Assembly (NCBI RefSeq): GCF_947170395.1
Contig: NZ_CAMVTE010000012.1
Span: 1-64,000, forward strand
Direction: 5' to 3'
DNA length: 64,000 bases
DNA from: an uncultured Methanobrevibacter sp.
GTDB lineage: Archaea; Methanobacteriota; Methanobacteria; Methanobacteriales; Methanobacteriaceae
The position numbers were made by a program, and so were the translations under genes. Below the pieces are notes generated by a model. The model was not told where the DNA came from. It searched no databases and worked only from the letters and a program-made list of their open reading frames with translations. Position 1 is the stretch's first letter. Each line of letters begins with the position of its first letter. This document shows positions 45,860 to 53,914 of the stretch, one piece after another.

Positions 45860-45921
45860 ATATACTCTAGCATGTTTAACTTGGCTATCTAATTGCAAAG
45901 CCAAACATGCAATTGGTATAT
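45860..45921. ncRNA. Nested-stem hairpin, candidate small RNA
   Basis: Three stems nest in register: ATATAC (45860-45865) with GTATAT (45916-45921), GCATGT (45870-45875) with ACATGC (45905-45910), and TTGGCT (45881-45886) with AGCCAA (45899-45904). They surround a 12-nt loop with two internal loops or bulges. No coding frame covers it. It lies between convergent genes, so it may be a two-way terminator or part of a non-coding RNA; strand cannot be decided. Confidence 0.4.
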
Positions 45922-45991
45922 TGAATATGAAACATTATAAAAATAGTTGAAGTGTGAAAATGTGTTTTTTCACACTTGCGAAAGGTTTAAA

Positions 45992-46780
45992 TTACTCTTC
46001 AAAACAGGACTGTTCATTCAAATTGAACTCAATATCCTGCTCATCACAGAATTCTTCAATCCTGCCTAAAATATCATCGATATCATCCTTTGAGTATTCG
46101 TTTTTAAAGTAGTAAACAACCGGCTGGGCATTTGTATATGCTCCAATGGTTAAAAATTCCTTATTGAAAACACGTACGATAATTGTGTTGTACAATTGAA
46201 TATCGGCGATGATGTCGTTTTTGGCTTTTCCGAGTGAAGTTTCATTTCCAATTACTTTAATTTCAGAGTTTTTATAGACTCTTTTTAATTGTAATATCTT
46301 ATCTTCATCTGTCAAAATATCACCCTCCGGTTCCATTTCCTCTAATTTTTCTTTAAAGAGTTTTGCATTGTGCAATTTTTCCTGAACTTCTTCAAGTTCT
46401 TTTTGCAGGTTCTTTTCATCTTCTATCAGGGAATTGATGAATGCTTCAGATCCGTTGTTGAAGTTTTCATACATCTCAAGCACATCTCTTGGTGAGAGTA
46501 TTGAGTGGTTTTTGAAAAATTCCTTTGTGTGTGGTTTTACACGAATACTCAATGGTTTGAGCTTTTCCTTTTTGGATTTTGCATCAAAAAAATCTTCTGC
46601 AAATTCATTGCCTCTTCTGTGAAGCGCATTCATCCTTCTTGTAAACATCTTTTCGAATTCTTCTCTGGTCATGTCTTCTGGGAAGTTGAATTCAAATTCT
46701 CCTGGAGAATATGACCCTCCGAACCTCTCGTTTCCGAATACGAATTTTCTTGGGTTTTCAGTTCTTTTTTGGTTTGTCAT
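45992..46780 (-). CDS. Uncharacterised coiled-coil protein
   Basis: This 262-residue soluble protein has a charged N-terminus, a segment LSIRVKPHTKEFFKNHSILSP (about residues 75-95) that recalls a ribbon-helix-helix strand and helix, a coiled coil of about 45 residues (115-160) rich in Glu and Lys, and a C-terminal alpha/beta region of about 90 residues. The ribosome binding site GGGTGAT is good. The promoter carries two TGTATAC elements flanking the TATA box, which would suit self-repression by a DNA-binding protein. I recognise no named family. Confidence 0.6.
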   Translation of the reverse strand: MTNQKRTENPRKFVFGNERFGGSYSPGEFEFNFPEDMTREEFEKMFTRRMNALHRRGNEFAEDFFDAKSKKEKLKPLSIRVKPHTKEFFKNHSILSPRDVLEMYENFNNGSEAFINSLIEDEKNLQKELEEVQEKLHNAKLFKEKLEEMEPEGDILTDEDKILQLKRVYKNSEIKVIGNETSLGKAKNDIIADIQLYNTIIVRVFNKEFLTIGAYTNAQPVVYYFKNEYSKDDIDDILGRIEEFCDEQDIEFNLNEQSCFEE

Positions 46781-46817
46781 TTAATCACCCTATTAATTGT
46801 ATTACAAATTTGATTTT

Positions 46818-46881
46818 TGTATACACTATTATATTGTGATGAGGCAGTATATAAATGTATTCATTTTTAAAAAATGTATAC
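46818..46881 (-). promoter_or_regulatory. Promoter with paired TGTATAC elements
   Basis: TGTATAC occurs at 46818-46824 and again at 46875-46881. Between them the minus strand has CATTTATATACTG, a TATA box, so one element overlaps the expected start site and the other lies upstream. This controls the coiled-coil gene at 45992. Confidence 0.4.
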
Positions 46882-46912
46882 TTAAAAAATTTAAAAAAAA
46901 ATAATTGCCAAA

Positions 46913-47527
46913 TCACTGGCTTAAATCAGCAGCAATGTTAAATATTTCATCCAAATCCTTTGAAAACTGCTTTTCTTTTAAATTTAAAGATTCAATGCCA
47001 TTTTCGGTTGAATCAGACCGTTCGGTTTTAGAAATCTTGTAATAAGTTTCAACAACGACATTGCCGTTCAGCATCTTAAGCAAATCCTCGGACTGTTTGA
47101 GATGCGGGCGAATTGACTTTTCAAAATAATCAATCGGATACTCAATTGTGTAAAAAAGGCCTACATCAACTTTACCCTTAAATGCATTGCCAGTTTTAAA
47201 TGAAACGATTGAAAATATCAGACGTTCGAGAAATGCCATATAATGGCTTGACAGCTGGGAGAAAAACAAAGGCACACCAACGAGAAGAACATCACTTTCA
47301 AGAATCTCCTCAATCAATGGGGAAAGCTCATCCTTCCAATGACATTTACAACCCATACCCTCTTTTTTACAGATTAAACAAACCCTGCAGCCTGATAACG
47401 GCAACTTATACAAATCAACATATTTAACATCAGCTCCGACAGACTCGGCACCCTTAGCTGCACTTTTCATAAACTGTGCAGTGGATTCCTTTCTTTTCGG
47501 ATCTGCATTAATTACAACAGCTTTCAT
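46913..47527 (-). CDS. Iron-sulfur flavoprotein (flavodoxin fold), copy 1
   Basis: This 204-residue protein has the NADPH-dependent FMN reductase fold (VVINADPKRKESTA, VGVPLFFSQLSSHYMAFLERL). A compact Cys cluster of the type C-x2-C-x2-C-x(7)-C (CRVCLICKKEGMGCKC) near residues 47-62 matches the 4Fe-4S site of methanogen iron-sulfur flavoproteins. Such proteins pass electrons from ferredoxin, perhaps to oxygen or peroxide. The ribosome binding site AAGTGAT overlaps the gap of 5 bp after its paralogue. The C-terminal third differs from classical Isf. Confidence 0.8.
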   Translation of the reverse strand: MKAVVINADPKRKESTAQFMKSAAKGAESVGADVKYVDLYKLPLSGCRVCLICKKEGMGCKCHWKDELSPLIEEILESDVLLVGVPLFFSQLSSHYMAFLERLIFSIVSFKTGNAFKGKVDVGLFYTIEYPIDYFEKSIRPHLKQSEDLLKMLNGNVVVETYYKISKTERSDSTENGIESLNLKEKQFSKDLDEIFNIAADLSQ

Positions 47528-47532
47528 TTAAA

Positions 47533-48168
47533 TCACTTTTTAGACAATTCAGCTGAAATCTTAAAGACCTCTTCCAAATCCTTCGGATATTGAAGGACCA
47601 GCTGCTTTTCTTTTGCTTCCTGTGAAAAACCTGCCATGTTATATTTGGAATAATCACCTACCTGAAGAGTATCACAGACAGGATAGGATTTAATCTCGCC
47701 ATTGAGATATCCGAACAGAAATTCAATGCTTGACAGACTGTCCTTCATGGAATCCTCATAGAACTTTCTTGGAGCATTCATGGTATAGAACAATCCGACA
47801 TTCACTTTTCCGGTAAAATAGCTGGTTCCGTCATCATATGACATCACGCAAAATATCAGTCTTTCAAGCAAAGCCCTGAATCCGCTGGTAGGTTCTCCGA
47901 AATAAATCGGTGAGCCAATAAGCAATGTATCGGCTTGAAAAATCTTATCAATAACAGAAGTCAAATCATCACTGTAGTAGCACTTGCCCTTGGTTTTGTC
48001 TTTCTGTTTGCAGATTAAACAACTTCGACATCCTTTAAAAACCAAATCATATAAGTTTATAAATTCCACTTCAGCCCCTACAGATTCCGCTCCCTTTTGA
48101 GCCATTTCCATAACTTCTGCAGTATTCCATTTCTTTCTTGGACTTGCATTGATTACAATAGTTTTCAC
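47533..48168 (-). CDS. Iron-sulfur flavoprotein (flavodoxin fold), copy 2
   Basis: This 211-residue paralogue of the next gene has a matching FMN-binding start (VINASPRKKWNTAEV), the compact Cys motif CRSCLICKQKDKTKGKC, and GSPIYFGEPTSGFRALLERL. I chose the GTG at 48168 because GGGTG lies 5 nt before it; the frame extends to another GTG at 48180. With its neighbour it forms a two-gene operon of redox proteins. Electron donor and acceptor are not known. Confidence 0.8.
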   Translation of the reverse strand: MKTIVINASPRKKWNTAEVMEMAQKGAESVGAEVEFINLYDLVFKGCRSCLICKQKDKTKGKCYYSDDLTSVIDKIFQADTLLIGSPIYFGEPTSGFRALLERLIFCVMSYDDGTSYFTGKVNVGLFYTMNAPRKFYEDSMKDSLSSIEFLFGYLNGEIKSYPVCDTLQVGDYSKYNMAGFSQEAKEKQLVLQYPKDLEEVFKISAELSKK

Positions 48169-48294
48169 ATTAACACCCACTGATTAATTTTTAGATTAAT
48201 AAGCAATATATAGATGATGAAAAAATGCAGAATTTAAAAAATTTTATTTAATTTAATTCAAATATATTATATTATACAATAATGGAGTAAGAAG

Positions 48295-49590
48295 ATGATT
48301 TCAAAACTGAAAAATATAAGCCTTGGAAACTGGATGTTAATAGGAATGGTTTTAGGCTTTATCGTAGGACTGATACTAAATTTCTATGTTAATGATCCTT
48401 TCATAAAAGATACACTCCTTGTGAACAACATCTTTTATCTGGGAGGAACAGGATTCATAAGATTAATGAAAATGCTGGTTGTACCGCTTGTTTTCTTTTC
48501 AATAGTTGTGGGAGTAGCTTCCATTTCAGACATCAAAAAAATTGGTGCAATCGGAGGTCGGACAATACTCATATATCTGGTAACAACTGCATTGGCGGTT
48601 ACCATTGCCCTAATCATTGCAAGCATCATCCAGCCTGGTGTTGGATTAAATATGGCTGGCCTTACACAGGGAACCGTTACATCAAATGCAACACTAACCG
48701 ATACTATTTTAAATATAATTCCTGAAAATCCTTTCAGTTCTCTTGCTAATGGAGATATGCTACCAGTGATCATATTTGCACTTCTTGTGGGCATTATCTT
48801 AGCCAAACTAAGGGAAAAAACACAAACAGTAAACAATTTCTTTACCGAGGGAAATGAAATCATGCTGGAAATGACCCGTATCGTGATGAAATTTGCACCT
48901 ATCGGAATATTCTGCCTTATGGCCAAAACCTTCGCTTCATTGGGCTTTGACGGACTGCTGCCATTGGCAAAATATATTGGATGTGTTCTTATAGGATTGG
49001 CTATACAGGCATTCATAGTATATCCGGCATTGCTTGTCGTATTTACAAGATTAAATCCAATCAGATTCTTTAAAAAATTCATTTCAGTAATGTTTTTTGC
49101 ATTTTCATCTTCCACATCAAGTGCAACAATACCTCTGAACTTGGAAAAGCTTTCTGAACTTGGAGTTTCACGAGAAGTTTCATCATTTACAATTCCACTG
49201 GGAGCAACCATCAACATGGACGGAACCGCCATAATGCAGGGCTGTGCAGTCATGTTTGCAGCTCAGGCATATGGTATAGACTTGGGATTGAGTGCTCTTC
49301 TTACAGTAGTTTTTACTGCAGTGATGGCCTCAATCGGAACTGCAGGCGTTCCATCAGTGGGATTGATAACATTAACCATGGTATTCAACTCCGTAGGACT
49401 GCCGGTAGATGCAATTGGAGTAATCATGGGAATAGACCACATTTTAGACATGGTCAGAACAGCGGTTAATGTAACTGGAGATGCAATTTGTACCATTATA
49501 GTTTCATTTAAAAACAAATCGATTGATTTGGACATCTTTAATGGTAAAAAGGCACCTGATAAAACATGGGATGACATAACTCAATTTTAA
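48295..49590 (+). CDS. Sodium/proton:dicarboxylate or glutamate symporter (DAACS family)
   Basis: This 431-residue transporter has eight membrane helices and two re-entrant loops. Family signatures are visible: GFIRLMKMLVVPLVFFSIVVG early, the Ser-rich FAFSSSTSSATIPLNLEKL re-entrant loop (about residue 265), GATINMDGTAIMQG (the NMDGT sodium and substrate motif, about 305) and the AGVPSVGLI loop (about 345). A clear GGAG ribosome binding site precedes the ATG. It is monocistronic. The substrate is an acidic amino acid or C4-dicarboxylate; which one is unclear. Confidence 0.9.
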   Translation: MISKLKNISLGNWMLIGMVLGFIVGLILNFYVNDPFIKDTLLVNNIFYLGGTGFIRLMKMLVVPLVFFSIVVGVASISDIKKIGAIGGRTILIYLVTTALAVTIALIIASIIQPGVGLNMAGLTQGTVTSNATLTDTILNIIPENPFSSLANGDMLPVIIFALLVGIILAKLREKTQTVNNFFTEGNEIMLEMTRIVMKFAPIGIFCLMAKTFASLGFDGLLPLAKYIGCVLIGLAIQAFIVYPALLVVFTRLNPIRFFKKFISVMFFAFSSSTSSATIPLNLEKLSELGVSREVSSFTIPLGATINMDGTAIMQGCAVMFAAQAYGIDLGLSALLTVVFTAVMASIGTAGVPSVGLITLTMVFNSVGLPVDAIGVIMGIDHILDMVRTAVNVTGDAICTIIVSFKNKSIDLDIFNGKKAPDKTWDDITQF

Positions 49591-49689
49591 CATCCCATTA
49601 CTTTTTTTATTTTATAATAGGAAAATTTCTCAAAAGAATTCAAAAAAAATAGTTAAAGTGTGCAAAGCACACCAAAATTTAAAAATAAG

Positions 49690-50967
49690 TTATTTTTTAG
49701 CTTCTATAATAGTTTTTCCATTCATGTAAGGAACCAGCACTTCAGGAACTTTAACACTGCCGTCAGGCTGTTGATAGTTTTCCAAAATACAGCACATAGT
49801 CCTTTCAGTTGCAATAGCTGTACTGTTTAAAGTGTGTAAAGTTTGAGCATCTCCAGAACCTGCTCTTCCTATACGTGTTTTGGTTTTACGTGCCTGATAA
49901 TCCTTACAGTTGGTACATGAAACCAGTTCCCTAAATGCATTGGAACCCGGGAACCATGCTTCAAGGTCGTATTTTATGGCAGCATTATCATTTAATGCTG
50001 AGGACACGATAGCTATGATTTGATATGGAAGGCCTAATTTCTGATAGATTCTCTCGGTTACTTCCATCAGGTGATCATGCTGATTTCTAGAGTCTTCAGG
50101 GGCGGAATAAATGAATTGTTCGATTTTTTCAAATTGGTGGACTCTGAATATACCTAATGTATCCTTACCGTGTGAACCTGCCTCTTTTCTAAAGCATGTT
50201 GAAAGAGCACAATATCTTAAAGGCAAATCGTCAGGGGAGATGATTTCATTTCTGTGAAGAGCCGCAAGAGTTTGTTCAGCGGTTGCAATCAGATACATGT
50301 CCTCGTTTTCCACTTTGTATAATGTCTCTTCAAATTCACCCAATTCAGAAGTTTCTGCTGCAACCTCTCCTTTTACAAAGAAAGGTGTCTGCATTGGAAT
50401 ATATCCTTCAGCTTCAAGTTCTGAAAGTGCAAATTGAATCAATGCTAAATTTAAATGCAATATGTCTCTTTTCAAGTAGTAAAAACGAGCTCCTGCAATG
50501 CTTGCTGCAGTTTCAAGGTCTGCACCGTCAATTTTATTGATCAAATCAACATGGTTTAACAGCTCAAAGTCATATTCAGGGATTTCCCCATAGGTTCTCA
50601 CAACCACATTATCGTCTTCTGTATCTGAGACAGGAACATCCTCATCAATGATGTTTCCGACTTTGTATCTGTAGTCTTCCCTGAGTTTTAAATAATCGGC
50701 ATTTTTAGCAGTCAGATCTTTAATTTCAGAAGCAACCTCTTTTGACCTTGCAATTACTTCATCCAAATTACCTTCCTCTTTTGCTTTTTTGAATGATTTG
50801 GATAGTTTGTTTTTTTCTGATCTTAAAGAATTGAGTTTTCTTTCACCTTCTCTCCATAAGGTGTCGTATTCAATTACCTTTTCAACATTTTCAGTGCCTC
50901 TGAATCTCTTTTTCTCAGAGTCAATAATTATTTCCGGATTTTCTCTGAATAATTTTATATCTAACAA
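49690..50967 (-). CDS. serS: Seryl-tRNA synthetase
   Basis: This 425-residue class II synthetase charges tRNA-Ser. An N-terminal coiled-coil tRNA-binding arm (about residues 30-100) is followed by the catalytic core with motif 2 (FRKEAGSHGKDTLGIFRVHQF) and motif 3 (NSTAIATERTMCCILENY). It is of the common bacterial/eukaryotic type, not the rare methanogen type. Translation starts at a TTG at 50967, supported by AGGGGA 6 nt upstream. It is transcribed alone. Confidence 0.95.
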   Translation of the reverse strand: MLDIKLFRENPEIIIDSEKKRFRGTENVEKVIEYDTLWREGERKLNSLRSEKNKLSKSFKKAKEEGNLDEVIARSKEVASEIKDLTAKNADYLKLREDYRYKVGNIIDEDVPVSDTEDDNVVVRTYGEIPEYDFELLNHVDLINKIDGADLETAASIAGARFYYLKRDILHLNLALIQFALSELEAEGYIPMQTPFFVKGEVAAETSELGEFEETLYKVENEDMYLIATAEQTLAALHRNEIISPDDLPLRYCALSTCFRKEAGSHGKDTLGIFRVHQFEKIEQFIYSAPEDSRNQHDHLMEVTERIYQKLGLPYQIIAIVSSALNDNAAIKYDLEAWFPGSNAFRELVSCTNCKDYQARKTKTRIGRAGSGDAQTLHTLNSTAIATERTMCCILENYQQPDGSVKVPEVLVPYMNGKTIIEAKK

Positions 50968-51113
50968 TTTTTGTCCCCTAAAATATTTTATTCACTATTA
51001 ATTATGATTGTTTTGTATTTTAAAGTTAATGTATGAATTTAAAAAAAATAGCATCAAAAAAAGAAATCAAATATAAAAAAAAGTGGTTTGATATGGCATC
51101 CCTGCCAATTTTT

Positions 51114-51485
51114 CTAAAGCAAAGCCTGTCTGAATGATGCCTTCACATCATTTTTAATATCATCCGAATAGGTTTCGCCGTCTACACTCACCATAGCTAT
51201 TTCATACAGTATCTTGTTTAATGACTTGCCCTTTTCTGTCAATCTGTATTTCACGTTTTTCCTATCATATCTGTCGGCTATACGGTCTATCAAACCGTTT
51301 TTCTCCATATCTTTCAGACAGTTACTTAGAACCTTGTTTGAAAGTTCAGGTTTGTCTTCCTTGAATTCATGAAAACGGGTTTTACCTAAGAATAAATCAC
51401 GAATGATCTGAATTACCCATTTTTTGCTTATCAATTTAACAACTAATTCTATAGGACATGATTTAATGTGCTTTATGGTTTCCAT
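51114..51485 (-). CDS. HxlR-family transcriptional regulator
   Basis: This 123-residue winged-helix protein has the HxlR pattern: an early Cys (SCPIELVVKLISKKWVIQII), then GKTRFHEFKEDKPELSNKVLSNCLKDMEKNGLIDRI as recognition region and wing. The single Cys near residue 10 is the redox- or aldehyde-sensing residue in some family members. The ribosome binding site GGGGGT is strong. It is divergent from the structured RNA region at 51605; the shared gap could contain its operator, but no target is evident. Confidence 0.88.
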   Translation of the reverse strand: METIKHIKSCPIELVVKLISKKWVIQIIRDLFLGKTRFHEFKEDKPELSNKVLSNCLKDMEKNGLIDRIADRYDRKNVKYRLTEKGKSLNKILYEIAMVSVDGETYSDDIKNDVKASFRQALL

Positions 51486-51564
51486 GATTGTACCCCCTAA
51501 AAATTGATAGGTTATTATGACTTGTTTTTAAAGTATATAAACCTTTTGTTTTTTAGGTGACCGA

Positions 51565-51592
51565 ATGGTTACAAAAAGCATTTATATTCAAA
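51565..51592 (+). promoter_or_regulatory. TATA promoter before the structured RNA
   Basis: TTACAAAAAGCATTTATATTC contains an A-rich BRE-like stretch and a TATA box (about 51579-51588). Transcription should start about 25 bp later, near 51608, which is where the first hairpin begins. Confidence 0.5.
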
Positions 51593-51604
51593 AAGCATAA
51601 GTTC

Positions 51605-51858
51605 CAATTGAAAGTTACACCGGCGTAGCTTTCACCACCCGAGATAGAGCAGATATAGCTAAGGAATGAAAATGAGACGTATTTTCCCAAAATACAAGTT
51701 CGAATCTATTAAATAAGCGATTTAGCGTCAACGTTATTTAACCTCCAAACAAATTCCCTATCAGATAATCATTGGATTTCCAAATGGAATTTTTTGAGAT
51801 GCATTGCGCATCACCCCAAGAGGTGAAATCAAAAAATTTCTCTATCTCAAATCTTTTT
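51605..51858 (+). ncRNA. Candidate structured non-coding RNA of about 250 nt
   Basis: No coding frame covers this stretch, yet it is dense with complementary segments. Hairpin 1 pairs 51610-51618 with 51625-51633 (9 bp, one GT pair). A long-range stem pairs GAGATAGAG (51641-51649) with CTCTATCTC (51840-51848). Inside it lie GTATTTT/AAAATAC (51679-51695), TTAAATAA/TTATTTAA (51709-51741) and AATTTTTTGA/TCAAAAAATT (51788-51838), the last enclosing GATGC/GCATC. A TATA box lies about 25 bp upstream and a T-run (51853-51858) follows the closing stem. I do not recognise it as RNase P, SRP RNA, a tRNA or a named riboswitch. It could be a leader of the gene at 51943. Confidence 0.6.
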
Positions 51859-51942
51859 TAATGGAAAATATTATCTTAATGAATTCCAAATATATTACTG
51901 TAAATCAAATATTTACTTAAAAATATTTTTGGAGAGAGTAGT

Positions 51943-52269
51943 ATGGAAATAAAATACAACCAAAGGTCATATAATTATCCAAGTATCATTAAAGGTTTGT
52001 TGCACGAAATTTCAAAAAAGGACTTTGATCACTTTCACATAGTTTACAGCAGCGACAATTACGGAAATTTCTACAAAAATGAAGACAAACTAATTGAATT
52101 TAGGGAAGACCACATCAAGGAAACCTGTGAAAACGGAGACGTAATCTACTGGGACTACGAAAACATCTGTAAAATCAAAGTTACCAAAAATCATGAAATA
52201 GAACCTGAAGAGGAAACCGACGTATTTGATGACAACGACCTCTGGACAGGTAACAGAATACAGTTCTAA
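51943..52269 (+). CDS. Small acidic hypothetical protein
   Basis: This 108-residue soluble protein is rich in Asp, Glu, Tyr and His, with alternating strand-like and helical stretches (KYNQRSYNYPSIIKGLLHEI, FDHFHIVYSSDNYGNFYK). No signal peptide, membrane helix or known motif is seen. A GGAG ribosome binding site supports the start. The 85 bp between the end of the structured RNA candidate and this gene leave open whether the RNA is its leader. Function unknown. Confidence 0.65.
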   Translation: MEIKYNQRSYNYPSIIKGLLHEISKKDFDHFHIVYSSDNYGNFYKNEDKLIEFREDHIKETCENGDVIYWDYENICKIKVTKNHEIEPEEETDVFDDNDLWTGNRIQF

Positions 52270-52311
52270 AATTAAAAAAATTTGTACAGATATTATTCTG
52301 TACAAAAAAAC

Positions 52312-52665
52312 TTATTTTAAAAGTTTTTCTTCCCACTCTTTAACCTTAAAGCCAACCAGAACAAAGTCATCGCCAACGACAATAGGCCTTTTTACAAGCA
52401 TTCCGTCAGTTGCAAGAATGTCAAACTGTTCCTGTTCGGACATGTCAGGAAGCCTGTCCTTAAGCTTATTTTCCCTATAGACTTTTCCGCTTGTGTTGAA
52501 AAATCTTTTAAGCGGAAGACCTGACTTGTTATACCATGCTTCAATTTCATCGGCTGCGGGATTATCTTCTACAATGTGTCTTGATTCATATTCAATTTCA
52601 TGTTCATCTAGCCAGTTTTTGGCTTTTCTGCAAGTTGAACATTTTGGGTATTGTACAAACAACAT
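52312..52665 (-). CDS. ArsC/Spx-family thioredoxin-fold protein
   Basis: This 117-residue protein has the N-terminal CSTCRKA motif (CxxC plus Arg) and the late KRPIVVGDDFVLVGFK segment (the cis-Pro region) of the ArsC/Spx/YffB family. The second Cys of the CxxC makes it closer to the Spx/MgsR or YffB groups than to plasmid arsenate reductases. No ars genes are nearby. No ribosome binding site is visible before the ATG, so it may be leaderless. The substrate, if any, is unknown. Confidence 0.85.
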   Translation of the reverse strand: MLFVQYPKCSTCRKAKNWLDEHEIEYESRHIVEDNPAADEIEAWYNKSGLPLKRFFNTSGKVYRENKLKDRLPDMSEQEQFDILATDGMLVKRPIVVGDDFVLVGFKVKEWEEKLLK

Positions 52666-52696
52666 AATGATAGATTGGCCTTTCGGCTAAAAATAG

Positions 52697-53209
52697 TTAA
52701 TTATTCTGACGAATCAGTCTGATAAGGGAAACCACACCGATCAGTGCTGTTACACTTTCAATGACTGCAGATGAAAAGTCAAAGATTGCTAAAAAATACA
52801 CTACATAAATTGCGCTGTTTACTATAAAACCTGTTTTGATTGTTTTGATTGACTTGAGATAGTAGTTGCACAATGTAATCTGGACAATGGCTATTATCGG
52901 CAACCATCCGACAATTCCCATGGTATTGACCAAAACTCCCAGAACTACAGAAATTATTATGAAAAATACAGTCAGTTTAAAGGTTAGCCTGTCCTTATAG
53001 ACAAGGGCATTACGGGTTGCTGCTATCGCCATGGTTGTAACGCCTGTCCATGAGAGGAAAAAAACAGATGAAATCATTAAGATAAAGGCATTTAGAAACT
53101 GGTATTTGTAGGCTTTCTTTTCATCGTTCACCCACATGCTCAAAATGATGAAAATGCCTGCTATTAATGATATTAAATTACCAATTACAATGTTTAATGC
53201 CAAATCCAT
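52697..53209 (-). CDS. YgjV-family inner membrane protein
   Basis: This 170-residue protein has five or six membrane helices, with the WVNDEKKAYKYQFLNAF motif after the first helix and a TRNALVYKDRL loop, as in YgjV proteins. The family has no firm function. It lies 33 bp from the HAD phosphatase gene and is likely to be transcribed with it. Confidence 0.75.
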   Translation of the reverse strand: MDLALNIVIGNLISLIAGIFIILSMWVNDEKKAYKYQFLNAFILMISSVFFLSWTGVTTMAIAATRNALVYKDRLTFKLTVFFIIISVVLGVLVNTMGIVGWLPIIAIVQITLCNYYLKSIKTIKTGFIVNSAIYVVYFLAIFDFSSAVIESVTALIGVVSLIRLIRQNN

Positions 53210-53242
53210 ACTAATCTATCTGTTAAAATCATTAAATATAAT

Positions 53243-53893
53243 TCACGGTGAGGCAAACTCCAGAAGATCGTCAAACTCATCAACGGCCTTCAGGATATAG
53301 TCATCCTCATAATCACTCTGATTGCCGTAACCCCATTTTACAATTATGCAGTCAATTCCTGCATTTTTTGCTGTTTGAATATCAGTTTTGGAGTCCCCGA
53401 TGTATACAGCTTCGCTTTTATCTACATTGGCCTTTTCAATTATCTTTAAAACTCCATAAGGATCAGGTTTTGAAGGGTGAATTTCGTCATGGCCTTCAAT
53501 CATTAAAAAATCAATGTCAGCGAAGAATCTGGCGACAAACTCATTTAGCGAATAGGTCAGCCTGTTGGAATTGACAGCCAGCAATATGCCCTTTTCATGT
53601 AATTTTTTCAACAGTCCTAGAGATTCGGCAAAAGGAACGGTATTTTCTTTTTTTGATGAGTCATAAATTTCAAGATAAGTGTTTTTAAATGGTTCAAAAT
53701 TCTCATCCGTCCTGTTTTCACCTAGAACCAGTGAAACAATATCCTCAATGTTTCCCCCAAGACGGCCCAAATATTGCTCACGTGTCATGGTTGGAAGATT
53801 GTAAATTTCCAAAGCCTTGTTGAAACATATTACAACATCACCTACAGAATCGAATAATGTTCCGTCGAAATCAAATATAAAAAGTTTTTTCAT
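53243..53893 (-). CDS. HAD-superfamily phosphatase (phosphoglycolate phosphatase-like)
   Basis: This 216-residue hydrolase shows all HAD motifs: DFDGTL (residues 8-13, nucleophile Asp8), the Ser in VNSNR, the Lys in SKPDP, and GDSKTD with the magnesium Asp pair. The helical cap between residues about 20 and 90 places it in subclass I with Gph. The substrate could be 2-phosphoglycolate, a sugar phosphate or a nucleotide. It is followed by the YgjV gene and preceded, 21 bp away, by the MFS transporter. Confidence 0.9.
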   Translation of the reverse strand: MKKLFIFDFDGTLFDSVGDVVICFNKALEIYNLPTMTREQYLGRLGGNIEDIVSLVLGENRTDENFEPFKNTYLEIYDSSKKENTVPFAESLGLLKKLHEKGILLAVNSNRLTYSLNEFVARFFADIDFLMIEGHDEIHPSKPDPYGVLKIIEKANVDKSEAVYIGDSKTDIQTAKNAGIDCIIVKWGYGNQSDYEDDYILKAVDEFDDLLEFASP

Positions 53894-53914
53894 AATTAAA
53901 AATTGGTTCTGTTT

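Noticed and set aside
51690-51712. T-arm of a tRNA (AGTTCGAATCT)
   Set aside because: The flanking bases do not pair as a T-stem, and no acceptor stem or anticodon arm fits around it.
51605-51858. RNase P RNA or SRP RNA
   Set aside because: I could not find the conserved core elements of either RNA; the overall stem order also differs.
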